From positions 620,001 through 684,000 of the forward strand of contig OZ251249.1 of assembly GCA_965240325.2 (NCBI GenBank): DNA of 64,000 bases, read 5' to 3'. Under the pieces are notes generated by a model that was not told where the DNA came from, ran no database searches, and worked only from the letters and a program-made list of their open reading frames with translations. This stretch comes from Rebecca billardiae RCC1528. Lineage: Eukaryota > Haptophyta. Positions within the stretch are counted from its first letter, which is position 1, and each line of letters begins with the position of its first letter. The position numbers and the translations under genes are program-made. Below are positions 10,644 to 20,079 of this stretch, in pieces.

Positions 10644-10943
10644 ATGCGCGGCAAGGGCGCGTTCGCGCCTGCGCGGCCCGAGCCCCTGCCAAAGGAGGTG
10701 GACCCGCCTCAGGAGCGATCGCTCGTGCCCGACCACGCGCACGACCGCAAGCTGATCGCACGCCGCCTGTGGTCCAACGTCTCCACCGTCCTCGTCCCAT
10801 TCGAGGAGGGGACCTCTGATTCGCTGTTCAAGTATCACGACCAGCACACAAAGACGGTGGCGGACAAGCAGCGCTTCCGACACCCGACGGACCTCACAAA
10901 GTACCACGACGCGCTGAACACGCCCGGCCAGCGCACGAGGTAG
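10644..10943 (+). CDS. Small hypothetical protein
   Basis: A 99-residue open frame from ATG (MRGKGAFAPARPEP) to TAG. Its amino-acid mix is not low-complexity: WSNVSTVLVPFEEGTSDSL, then KYHDQHTK and TDLTKYHDALNTPGQ. The repeated KYHD is notable. I do not recognise a family. The frame opens 36 bp upstream with GTG, and a first exon further upstream is possible. It follows the DnaJ gene in the same direction by 280 bp. Confidence 0.4.
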   Translation: MRGKGAFAPARPEPLPKEVDPPQERSLVPDHAHDRKLIARRLWSNVSTVLVPFEEGTSDSLFKYHDQHTKTVADKQRFRHPTDLTKYHDALNTPGQRTR

Positions 10944-11904
10944 CGCATTGACGCCGTGCCGCACACCGCGAGTCGGGCGCCGCTGCCCATGGCCAGTCGC
11001 TGCCGACGCACGAAGTGTGCCGAGCTCGAGTCTCCGGACGCGGGGATGGCCTGCATCGGCTCATGGGAGCAGACGGGCGGCGTCCTGACGACATCATTGA
11101 CTGCTTGGCCCATGCCACGTTCATCACGCGAATCACGTTCGGGTGGATCAACCGGCAGTGAGACCGAGGCGGCCCGGGCCGCGGCAGGCCTGGCGCCGTG
11201 ACTATCACTACTGACTGGCGGCGGCGGGCGCGGGCGTGGCACGCTGACTCCGAGGGCGTGCAGAACGCGTGCGGAGACGGTGGAACTATGTGACGAGGTG
11301 CAGAGGTGGCAGCATCAGCATCAGACTGGCACGCGTAGCAGGCAGACTGCACGGGTCCATGCCAGCAGCGCTGCATCATAATCATGCCAGTGATCATCCG
11401 CCTGATAGCCCATATATATATATATGAGTGCCGCCAGGCCGCCGGCGGCCCGCGCCGAATCGCCGATGCAGCGCTTGGGCTTATATATAGCGCTCGCTGA
11501 CGCTAGTCCGCAGCGCGGGGTCCAGCCGACCACTGCTGCCACACTCCGTCCGAGCCCCCGGAGCGCGGACGGGCTCCCGGCACGGCTGACTCGGCCGAGG
11601 CGCCCCCGTAAGTGAGAGTGCCGCCGCAGAGCGGCGCAGCAGGGGCCCCGGGCCCGGGCGCAGGGCTCCGGGCTCGGTTGCTCGGACCCCCCGTGCGCAC
11701 CGCGTTCAACCGATCCGGGCCGGACGTTCCGTTGTCAGACTTGCCGTTATGATGCCCGCCAGGCACGGCGGGGCCGACGCGCCGCGCGGGCAGCGCAGGG
11801 CCCGCACCGAGCCACTGCCGCACCGCGAGCCGGCGGCGCACTCGGGCCCGCGCAGCGGGCATCAGCGCGAGTCGGTGCCGGCCTGGCTGACACTCAGCGG
11901 GCAG
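10944..11904. other. Intergenic, no gene seen
   Basis: About 960 bp without a convincing gene. A short (TA)n tract at about 11413-11425 follows a TGATCATCCGCC string also found near 747, so some repeat relationship to the left island exists. Confidence 0.4.
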
Positions 11905-13956
11905 TCAGCGGCAACCAGCAGTCACGGCGTCGGCTAGCTGTCCCACTGTCCGCGGTGATCCGATATGGCGCTGCTCAAGCTGGGCACGCGCGTTCTCGAG
12001 CTGGGCGCGCGTGCCCTCCAGCTGGGCACGTGTGCCCTCCAGCTCAGCACGCGTGCCCTCGAGCTCAGCACGTGTGCTCTCGAGCTCAGCACGTGTGCGT
12101 CGTAGGCCCTCGAGCTCGGCACGTGTGCCCTCCAGCTGGGCACGCGCGTTCTCAAGCTGGGCACGTATGGTCTCGAGCTGGGCGCGCGTGCCCTCCAGCT
12201 GGACACGTGTGCCCTCAAGCTCAGCACGTGTGCCCTCGAGCTGGGCACGTGCGTCCTCCAGCAGGGGACGTGTGCCTTCGAGCTGGGCACGTGTGCTCTC
12301 GAGCTGGGCACGCGTGAGTTCGGCAGCGGCGTGCTCGGCAGCGAGCTCGGCGGCAGCATCACAGCAGTGCATTGTATCTGCTGCTTGTTCGAGCAGCCCA
12401 CCGAGCAGCGGGGCGTCTGCCGCGTGCTCACCGCTCCCACTGCCGCCAGACCTGCCAGCAGGCGGGGCAGAGCGCATGGCTGGCTGTGTGCGCGCTGCAC
12501 GTGTCCCGCTAGGCCTTGCTCGCCTGCCCTGCCAGTCGCCTCGGCCAAGGGGGCAGCTGCCGCTCACGGTATCGGGGCGACGTGGAAGGCTAGCCTCAGC
12601 ACGAGCAGTGGGCGTGCGCTGCTGTGGATGCGGCTGCGGACCGGCGGTGGCGGGAGCTGCGGTTGGGCTGCTGCCGTTGCGCTGCGTGCGCTGGCGCTTT
12701 GCGCTGCCGCCCTGCTGAGGCCCAGGGGCTGCAGCCAGCTTTAGCTCGCGCATGGCGCGCTTGTTGATCATCCCGGCCAGCTTGTGTGTGGCGCAGCGGC
12801 GGGCACGTGCGTCGCCCGGCATGCCAAAGCACGGGTGCTTGTCACAGCCGGCATGCTCGCACCTGCGGCTGTGCACGTCCACCATGCCGGCCAGCTTGTG
12901 CGCAGCGCAGTGGCTGGCACGTGTGTCACCTGGCATGCCAAAGGCTGGCTGCTTGTCACAGCTGGCATGCTCGCACCTGCGGTTGTGCACGTCCACCATG
13001 CCGGCCAGCTTGTGCGTGGCGCAGCGGCTGGCACGTGTGTCACCAGGCATGCCAAAGATTGGCTGCTTGTCACAGCTGGCATGCTCGCACCTGCGGCTGA
13101 CCACGTCCACCATGCCCGCCAGCTTGTGCGTGCCGCAGCGGCTGGCACGTGTGTCACCCGGCATGCCAAAGTGAGGATGCTTGTCACAGTCGGCATGCTC
13201 GCACCTTCGTTTGTCCACGCTGACCATGCCGGCCAGCTTGTGCGTGGCGCAGCGGCTGGCGCGTGTGTCACCAGGCATGCCAAAGTGCGGCCGCTTGTCA
13301 CAGCTGGCATGCTCGCACCTGCGGCTGACCACGTCCACCATGCCCGCCAGCTTGTGCGTGCCGCAGCGGCTGGCACGTGCGTCACCCGGCATGCCAAAGT
13401 GCGGCCGCTTGTCACAGCCGGCATGCTCGCACCTGCGGCTGTGCACGCCCACCATGCCCGCCAGCTTGTGCGTGCCGCAGCGGCTGGCACGTGCGTCACC
13501 CGGCATGCCAAAGATTGGCTGCTTGTCACAGCCGGCATGCTCGCACATGCGGTTCTTCACATCGACCATGCCGGCCAGCTTGTGCGTGGCGCAGCGGCTG
13601 GCACGTGTGTCACCCGGCATGCCAAAGGACGGCTGCTTGTCACAGCCGGCATGCTCGCACCTGCGGTTGACCACATTAACCATGCCTGCCAGCTTGTGCG
13701 CACCGCAGCGGCTGGCACGTGCGTCACCCGGCATGCCAAAGTGCGGCTGCTTGTCACAGCCAGCTCGGCCGCACGTGCGGGGCATCCTCGCGCGCGGCAG
13801 CCACGTAGCGTATGCCGTGCCACTTGAAAGGGAAGTATGTGAAGATCTGGCTACCGACGGGGTGAGGCCGCCATCGTGTGGCTCGTGCCGAGTCGTGCGC
13901 CCTCGGCGGTGTAGAAAGTAGAATACGATGATGGTATTCATCATCACTATATTCAT
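11905..13956 (-). CDS. EsV-1-7 repeat protein with C-terminal heptad coiled coil
   Basis: The product is 683 residues from the ATG at 13956; an ATG at 13785 just before the first repeat is an alternative. From about residue 62 it has nine uninterrupted 38-residue repeats with exact spacing C-X4-C-X16-C-X2-H-X12. A typical unit contains CEHAGCDKQPSFGMPGD then RCATHKLAGMV. This spacing defines the EsV-1-7 repeat, known from Ectocarpus IMMEDIATE UPRIGHT and from phaeovirus EsV-1. A basic Ala/Pro/Gln-rich linker follows. The C-terminal 130 residues repeat a seven-residue unit close to AQLEGTR about 20 times, a predicted long coiled coil. Repeats are similar at DNA level (114-bp period), so the array is young. 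The function is unknown; four Cys/His per unit suggest metal binding. Confidence 0.85.
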   Translation of the reverse strand: MNIVMMNTIIVFYFLHRRGRTTRHEPHDGGLTPSVARSSHTSLSSGTAYATWLPRARMPRTCGRAGCDKQPHFGMPGDARASRCGAHKLAGMVNVVNRRCEHAGCDKQPSFGMPGDTRASRCATHKLAGMVDVKNRMCEHAGCDKQPIFGMPGDARASRCGTHKLAGMVGVHSRRCEHAGCDKRPHFGMPGDARASRCGTHKLAGMVDVVSRRCEHASCDKRPHFGMPGDTRASRCATHKLAGMVSVDKRRCEHADCDKHPHFGMPGDTRASRCGTHKLAGMVDVVSRRCEHASCDKQPIFGMPGDTRASRCATHKLAGMVDVHNRRCEHASCDKQPAFGMPGDTRASHCAAHKLAGMVDVHSRRCEHAGCDKHPCFGMPGDARARRCATHKLAGMINKRAMRELKLAAAPGPQQGGSAKRQRTQRNGSSPTAAPATAGPQPHPQQRTPTARAEASLPRRPDTVSGSCPLGRGDWQGRRARPSGTRAARTQPAMRSAPPAGRSGGSGSGEHAADAPLLGGLLEQAADTMHCCDAAAELAAEHAAAELTRAQLESTRAQLEGTRPLLEDARAQLEGTRAELEGTRVQLEGTRAQLETIRAQLENARAQLEGTRAELEGLRRTRAELESTRAELEGTRAELEGTRAQLEGTRAQLENARAQLEQRHIGSPRTVGQLADAVTAGCR

Positions 13957-13964
13957 CGTACTGA

Positions 13965-14013
13965 TCTCGCCTGCCTGAGCTGTGTGCGTCTCTAAATTCT
14001 TAGTAAACTGTAC
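13965..14013 (+). repeat. Dispersed ~46-bp motif, copy 2
   Basis: Reads TCTCGCCTGCCTGAGCTGTG then TGCGTCTCTAAATTCTTAG and the AAACTGTA core. It sits 9 bp upstream of the EsV-1-7 ATG at 13956, in opposite orientation to that gene. Confidence 0.85.
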
Positions 14014-14049
14014 AGCAGCAGATCGTACGTACAGTTGGCGGGCGTCAAT

Positions 14050-14095
14050 CTCGCCTGCCTGAGCTGTGTGCGTCTCTTATTCTTAGTAAACTGTA
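14050..14095 (+). repeat. Dispersed ~46-bp motif, copy 3
   Basis: Second tandem copy about 83 bp after copy 2, with CTTATTCTTAGTAAACTGTA intact. It is in the same orientation as copy 2. Confidence 0.85.
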
Positions 14096-14307
14096 GCTAC
14101 TTGAGTACTTACAGTACTGAGTACTGGCAGACCACGTCGCACGGTCCCGCGACCCGCGACCCGCCGGCCGCCCTTCAATACTGGCTGCTACACTTGTGAT
14201 ACGCAGTGGAGGTCAGCATGTCGCCGCCTTGTTCACCGTCACCTCCTCGACACGCGCCGACGAAACTTCGTAGGCTTCGGACGCTGGAGGCTGCTTCGTC
14301 GTCGCTG

Positions 14308-15119
14308 TCATCTCGCCGTGCTCGGCCGCTTGCCAAAGCCGTGCGGGAACAGCCGAGCGGACAGGCGAGAGCGGTTGGTGGGGGCCGGCGACGCCACGGA
14401 GCCGGTGGATGTGGCGGCCTCTAGCGCCGAGCCGCCACCCGCGCGCTCGGCGGACGCCCCGCCCGCCGTGCCCGTCCGCTTGGGCAGCGTCGGGAGGTGC
14501 GGCGTCATCGCCGACACGGACATGCGCTCTGAGCCGCCGCCATCCGACCTCCGCGCCGGCCCGTTGTGCGGCTGGCCGCAGTGCGGGCAGTTGGCGCCGA
14601 GCTGCTGCTGGCACGCGCTCAGCTCGCCATTCAGCTCGTCGATGCGCACCTCCAGGTTGCGGATGATGTTGACGAAGTTGTTGTTGAGCACGATCAGCTC
14701 GTCGGTGCGCGTCGAGACCTGCGGCGCGCCGCGCACAAGCCAACAGGCGCGGGCCGGCTGGCACGTCAGCCGCGGCTACGCGCGGCTCGCCGACGCGACG
14801 CGCCCACAGACGCGCTCACGCGGCGTACGTGGTGCGGGTCGAGGCGCGACGGGTAGATGCCCGGGAACCACGACACTTTGGCCGAGCCGCCGAGTGTCGC
14901 CGCTTTCATCTCCGCGACGGCGCGCAGCGCGTGCAGCTCGACTTTGAGCTGGTCGGTCTCGAGCCGGTGCTTCTCGCGCTCGCTGAGGACCTGCTTCTCG
15001 AGCTCGCGTATGCGCAGGTTGCTCTCGATCACGTCCGAGTTGCCGACCAGCCGCTCGGCCACCTTGCCCTCCGCCACGGCCTGCTCCAGCCGGCTCGGCA
15101 TGGCCGTCGCGCTTTTCAT
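14308..15119 (-). CDS. Coiled-coil protein with CPHC motif, 2 exons
   Basis: Exons are 15119-14829 and 14718-14308; the 110-bp intron begins GTACGC and ends GCAG. The join is phase 0 and gives 233 residues. Residues 1-75 are helical and charged (LEQAVAEGKVAERLVGNSD, LRIRELEKQVLSEREKHRLE). A second helical stretch around 103-137 contains ELIVLNNNFVNIIRNLEVRI. Then comes CPHCGQPH at 141-148, which could be half of a zinc knuckle. The C-terminal 85 residues are Ser/Thr/Ala-rich and probably disordered. I do not recognise a family. It is head-to-head with the MORN gene 185 bp away. Confidence 0.6.
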
Positions 15120-15304
15120 CGAGTCGTTCGACTTTCGGACGGGTCACGGTTTCCCACGATGGCGGCGGCTGCCCACACCGCCATACTGAATACGGGGCTC
15201 GAGCAAGGTGTGCAGCTGCACTGCCGAGCATCATCAGCAGGCAGGCAAGGACGTTTTCAAGAGCCCTCGAATCGCGCGCTCTCGGCGAGGCGAGGCGGGG
15301 CGCC

Positions 15305-17499
15305 ATGATGTACACGGGGCAGATGGAGGGTGGCAACATGCATGGAAAGGGCAGCTTGACCTACCCCAACAACGAGAAGGTCCGCCGCGCGCGCGCGCAC
15401 CGGCCGCGCGCCGCGCACGCGCGCGCGTGCCCGCGCGCATGTCGCCGCCACGCCCGCAGGCGGCCTGACCTGGGTGCGCGGCGCGCGCGCCTCGCCGCGG
15501 GGGTGCAGTACGAAGGGGACTTCGTGTACGGCAAGCGCCACGGCTTCGGCGTGTACATCTACGCCGACGGCGGCCGCTTCGAGGGCGAGTGGATTGACGA
15601 CCGCGTACACGGGCGCGGCGTGTGCTACTACTCGTCCGGCAACCGGTACGAGGGCGAGTGGACGGACGGCAAGATCAACGGGTACGGGATCCTCACGTAC
15701 GCGGACGGCGACCGCTACGAGGGCGACTGGAAGGACGGCAAGATGCACGGCCGCGGCACGTACACGTACGCCGACGGCGACCGGTACGAGGGCGAATGGA
15801 TCGAGGACAAAAGACACGGCAAGGGTGTTGTCACATACGCGGCGGCGGCGGGCGCGATCGCGGAGAAGTACGACGGCGACTGGGCGGACGGGCGGATGCA
15901 CGGGCGCGGGCGCTACCACTACGCCGACGCCGGCGTGTACGAGGGCGAGTGGCACGAGGGCAAGATGCACGGGTGCGCCGCCGGCCGGAACCCCGCGTGG
16001 GCGACCGCGCGCGCGCAGCGCGCTCGGGCCAACTGCGGGCGGCGCGGCGGCGCGCGCGTGTGCTCGCTCGCGCGTGTGACCTGATCCCGGCGCGCCGCGT
16101 GGGCGCGCCCTGTGCACGCCAGGCGCGGCGTGTATACCTTCCCCAACGGCAACAAATACGACGGCGAATGGGCGAACGACATGAAGGAGGGGTGAGAGAG
16201 CGCGCACGCGCGCACGCGCGCACGCGCGCACGCGCGCACGAACGCACGCGCGCACGCGCGCGGCGGCGCTCGCTGCTGAGCTGAGCTAGGGGCGGGGTGG
16301 CCGCAGCCGGCAGGCCGGCAGCAGGCGGGTCCTCGCCTCCGTGCAACAGCCTGAGTGCCTGGGCCCTACTCACATCGTACTCACATCCTACTCACGCCCG
16401 GGCCTGGTGCCCAGTGAGTAAGAGGCGCAGCCAGCCAGCAGCCAGCCACCCCGCCACCCGCCCACCCCTGCCCGGCCGTGCCGCCGCTCACGCCCCCGCC
16501 CGCGCACCCCTCCGCCCCCGCAGCTATGGCGTCCTTACTTACGTCTCCACTGGCGAGCGGTATGAGGGCTACTGGAAGGTGCGCGCGAGATCGCGATCTC
16601 CAAACGCACACACCCGGAGAGGGGTTGGGGCTGCTGGAAGGGGCGCCGCCTGCGCGCCTTGCGAGCGAGGGGGAGCTCCCGAGCTCCCGGAGAGGGGCGT
16701 CTGCCCTGCTGGGAGCGTGCGGCGGTGCTGGGCCCGCCCCCTGCGCACGCGCGCGCGCGCCGCCTGCCCCGCGCGCGGGCCGCGCGGGCCGCGCGGGCCC
16801 GCCCGGCGGCTGCGCGTGCGCTGGCTGGCCCTCACGCGCGCCGCGCGCCGCCCGGCCGGACAGGACGACAAAGCGCACGGCAAGGGCACGCTCACCTACG
16901 TCGCGGGCGACCGCTACGTCGGCGACTGGGTCTCGGGCCAGAAGCACGGGCAGGGCGAGCTGCACTACGCCAGCGGGGACATGTTCAGAGGAGAGTGGGG
17001 AGGCGACCGGGCGAGCGGGCACGGCGTGCTGCAGTACGCGAACGGCTGCCACTACGAGGGGCAGTGGAAAGACGACAAGCGGTGCGCGCCGGCCGCGCCG
17101 TCCCGCCGAGCGCAGCAGCAGCCGGCGCCGCCCCGCCGGCCGCGCGCGCCCCTCACTCGCTCCGCGCGCCGCCCGTGCGCTCCTCTTGCGGGTGACACAC
17201 CGATGACACACGCGCGCGTATGACGCGGTATCTGACATACCGATGACACACCGGTGACACACGCGCGCGCGCGCGCGCACGCACGCGCACGCGCACGCAG
17301 GCACGGGTACGGCGCGTTTGTGCACACGGACGGCTCGCGGTACGAGGGCGAGTGGGCCAACGGGCGCAAGGAGGGCAAGGGCACGCTCTGCCTCCCCACC
17401 GGCGACAAGTTCTCCGGCTACTGGGCGGACGGGCTCGTCTCAGGGCCGGGCCTGCTCGAGTTCCACGCAGAGTCGCCCTGGCTGAACGCGGATCTCTGA
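15305..17499 (+). CDS. 15-MORN-repeat protein, 6 exons
   Basis: Exons 15305-15379, 15509-15972, 16123-16191, 16524-16578, 16864-17081 and 17301-17499 join in phase to 359 residues. The product is almost entirely 15 MORN repeats of about 23 residues, such as [20 protein letters not shown] and [15 protein letters not shown]. Every exon join restores a MORN unit exactly, which strongly supports the model. Repeat 6 has a five-residue insertion ([10 protein letters not shown]). Introns of 129-332 bp are rich in alternating GC; the third holds a (CGCA)n tract. MORN proteins act in flagellar radial spokes, basal-body junctions or as lipid-kinase scaffolds. No kinase, SET or other catalytic domain is attached, so a radial-spoke or axonemal scaffold role is plausible but unproven. 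Confidence 0.85.
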
Positions 17500-18280
17500 G
17501 CGGGCCTGCGGCGGCTCACTGCCGCGGCGCGGCGCGCGGCGCCGCTTGGCGCGGGGTACTAGGCGCGGGGCCAGCGCGTGCTATCACTGCCGGCCGCTCT
17601 GAAGGCGACGGTGCGGATGGCGCCCGATGGCGCCCGCGCCGTACCCGCGCGGAGCCGGCCGCCTCACGAGGGCCAACCGCTGCCATCACTCATCAGGCGA
17701 CGCAACACAGGCGGCGGCGGTGGACAGTGTTAGCACTCGCCATCAGAGACGTTCCGGCGGCTGCACCGCCACCGCCGCCGGGCAGCTGACTGAGCCTGAC
17801 TCAGGGTGATGATGATAAGTGATGGCGCTGATGTGACGCAGACGGAGCATGATGGCTGAATTGGCTGATGATGTTTATTATAATAATTATTAATTACATA
17901 TATATAATTAATAATATAATAATATATATAATAAAATATATAAATCATCAACGCCGGACGACTGGCGGGAGTCGCGGCGGACCGCGGGCCGGGGTTCGTT
18001 AGGGTATATGCCAGCACGACTGCGCTATTTGGACGACCGGAACACGTGCGGTGGCGGTGCCCATGCGCAGCAGCACGCAATGACGCATATGGTCCGCCGG
18101 GGCTGATGCGCCAGCAGTCGCAGCAGAGCCGTTCACCGTTACGGACGTACGATGGCGCCAGGGCCGATGTCAGTGCCAAGACCGCGACGGCACGGCCGCG
18201 GCCGCGGGCGACGCCGGTCGCCGTGCGTACGGTGTAGCCGTGAACGGTGCCGCAATGAGCCGCGCCCGCTGCTAACGACA
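17500..18280. other. Intergenic with AT-rich tract, no gene seen
   Basis: This lies between the convergent MORN and SR-rich genes. An AT-rich stretch at about 17870-17945 consists of TAATTA/TATATAAT runs. No supported gene. Confidence 0.45.
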
Positions 18281-18460
18281 TGCACTGTAGGCGCTGGCGC
18301 GCCGCTAGGGCTGCGGCTGCGGCTGCGGCTGCGGCAGCTTCTGGATGGCCTCGCTGATTTCGGCTGAGGGCATGCCCTGTAGGCGCTGGCGCGTCGCTAG
18401 TGCTGCGGCTGCGGCTGCGGCTGCGGCAGCTTCTGGATGGCCTCGCTGAGTTGCTGAGGG
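18281..18460. repeat. 92-bp tandem duplication around a terminal exon
   Basis: Two copies (about 18281-18368 and 18373-18460) share GTAGGCGCTGGCGCG, the (CTGCGG)n run and CTTCTGGATGGCCTCGCTGA. On the minus strand each encodes SEAIQKLPQPQPQ. The copy at 18397-18453 is in phase with the proposed SR-rich gene; the other is out of phase. Confidence 0.75.
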
Positions 18461-19893
18461 CGGGGCAGGGGCATCGCGCGCGGGGCGACACACGGCGGGC
18501 AGGCCGCCTGCGGCGTGAGCGAGGCGCCGAGCCAGTGGCAGCGGCGGTGCACCGAGCGGCACCCCGCGCGAGGGGAGGGCGGCGCACGGGCGCGCGCAGA
18601 GCAAGGGCAGGGCGCGCGCTGGGCGGTGCGCGCTGGGCGGTGCGCGCTGGGCGGTGCGCGCTGGGCGGTGCGCGCTGGGCGGTGCGCGCTGGGCGGGGCG
18701 CGCTGGGCGGGGCGCGCTGGGCCGGGCGCGCTGGGCGGGGCGCGCTGGGCGGGGCGCGCGCGCACGTCGACACGCCGACGCTCCGCCATCTCGGGCTCCG
18801 CCGGCCTCGCATGCGCCGGCGGCTGCGCGGCCGCGGCCGCGGCGCCCGCCACGGCCGGCTCGGCGCTCGCGACGGCGGCGAGCCTCGCTTCGTACTCTGC
18901 CCGCAGGGCCTCCTGCCGCGCGCGCGCCGCCTGCAGCCGCGCGGCGCGCGCCTGCTGGAACGGCACGGTCGAGTCCGGGTGCGGGCGCCCGGCGTCGCCG
19001 TCGCGGCTGTCCACGTGCTCCGCGTGCGCCGTCCCCGCCGCAGCCTCCGGCTCGCCCGGCGGCTCGCGCCGCCGCGGCGACGGCTGCGCGTCTGAGGCCG
19101 CGTCAGCGACGTCGTCGTCATCCGTTGGGCCGAGCTTGCGACGCTTCGCCTCGGCCTCGCGCCGCTTGAGGCGCCGCCTCTGCGATTTGGAGAGGGCCTG
19201 CACGCTGCTGCCGCCCGCGGAGCTGCCGGCGCCCGCCGCGCCGTTCGCCACGGCGCCGAGCCGCTCGTGCACAGACCGGTGGCGCTGAGAGGCCGCCGCG
19301 GTCGAAGCCGCTGCCTCCGCCGACGCCGCACCCGCGGGCGCTGCCGCGCGCCTGTCGCCGTTGCGCTGGGTGGCGCGGGGCTCGGCGCCCGCACCGGGCG
19401 GCGGTGCGCGTGCGCGCGCGCTTTGCCTTGGCTCGCGGCTGGCCGGCTCTGCGCGTGAGCCGTTGGCGTCCCCGTCGGCACGGCCGCGGCCGCGGCCGCG
19501 CTCGCCAGGGCCGCCTTCGCCTCTGCGCACTTCGCGCGCCGGCCGGCGCGGCGAGCGCGAGCGCGAGCTCGACGTGGGCGTCGAGGAGCGGGAGGATGAG
19601 GTGGACGGGCTGCGCCCGCGCTTCCGGGCCGGCGGCGCGCGCCGCGCGCCGCGCCGCCGCCGCGGCGAGCGCGAGCGAGATCGCGATCTCGAGCGCGAGC
19701 TCGAGCGCGAGCTCGATTCGGAGGTGGAGGAGGAGGTGTAGTCGGAGGAGTCGGAGGCGTTCCGCCGGCCGCGCGGGCGGCGAGGCGGCGGCCCGCGCCG
19801 CTGCGCCTGCTGACGCGGGCGCTGGCGCGCCTCGAGCTCGCTCGACGTCCGGCTCGATCGCGACGTCGACGACGAGCGCGAGCGGCGCGCCAT
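18397..19893 (-). CDS. Arg/Ser-rich nuclear protein (splicing-factor-like)
   Basis: The uninterrupted frame from ATG 19893 to TAG 18397 gives 498 residues. The N-terminal 150 residues are RS/SR-rich ([20 protein letters not shown]), typical of nuclear-speckle splicing proteins, but no RRM is visible. A basic helix LSKSQRRRLKRREAEAKRRK follows around the middle, then an Ala/Arg-rich coiled segment. I favour an intron from 18765 (donor GTGCGC after residue 376) to 18454. It would remove a 14-bp minisatellite and join in phase 0 to a last exon encoding QLSEAIQKLPQPQPQPQH. Without that splice, the minisatellite is translated as a 14-residue periodic Pro/Ala/Arg tail. Residues near 130-165 share a 114-bp module with the membrane protein at 53.8 kb. 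Head-to-head with RPA1. Confidence 0.6.
   Translation of the reverse strand: MARRSRSSSTSRSSRTSSELEARQRPRQQAQRRGPPPRRPRGRRNASDSSDYTSSSTSESSSRSSSRSRSRSRSRSPRRRRGARRAPPARKRGRSPSTSSSRSSTPTSSSRSRSPRRPAREVRRGEGGPGERGRGRGRADGDANGSRAEPASREPRQSARARAPPPGAGAEPRATQRNGDRRAAAPAGAASAEAAASTAAASQRHRSVHERLGAVANGAAGAGSSAGGSSVQALSKSQRRRLKRREAEAKRRKLGPTDDDDVADAASDAQPSPRRREPPGEPEAAAGTAHAEHVDSRDGDAGRPHPDSTVPFQQARAARLQAARARQEALRAEYEARLAAVASAEPAVAGAAAAAAQPPAHARPAEPEMAERRRVDVRARPAQRAPPSAPGPARPAQRAPPSAHRPARTAQRAPPSAHRPARTAQRAPCPCSARARAPPSPRAGCRSVHRRCHWLGASLTPQAACPPCVAPRAMPLPRPQQLSEAIQKLPQPQPQPQH
18613..18760. repeat. 14-bp minisatellite
   Basis: About ten tandem copies of GCGCTGGGCGGTGC (later units GCGCTGGGCGGGGC). 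The unit is not a multiple of three, so an unspliced reading would cycle through three frames. Probably intronic in the SR-rich gene. Confidence 0.9.
19407..19520 (-). repeat. 114-bp shared coding module, copy 1
   Basis: About 93% identical by eye (8 differences) to 54670-54783, and read in the same frame in both genes, encoding RADGDAN then RAEPASREPRQSARAR. Confidence 0.85.
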
Positions 19894-20079
19894 GCCTCCT
19901 GACGAGCGGGCGGCACGCGAGCGCTCAGCTCCCGGACCTGTCCAGCTGGGCCCACTGCCCCACTTGCTCAAGTCCGGGCGCGCGCGCTATCAAACGACTG
20001 CGCGGCGTCCGCTTCCGACTCTCCGCAGCAGAGCCCTCAGCGCAAGGGGGCCGCGGTCGTTGGCGTGGTCGCGAGCGCC

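Noticed and set aside
12760-13790. Regular direct repeats resembling a CRISPR array
   Set aside because: The period is a coding 114 bp, there are no unique spacers between short repeats, and the genome is eukaryotic.
12784-13827. A 347-residue plus-strand frame across the EsV-1-7 array
   Set aside because: It is the antisense reading of the 114-bp repeats; the minus strand preserves exact Cys/His spacing.
17730-19955. A 741-residue alternative frame of the SR-rich locus
   Set aside because: Its N-terminal part is a shifted, less regular reading; the frame I kept has an ATG, an ordered RS domain and a basic helix.
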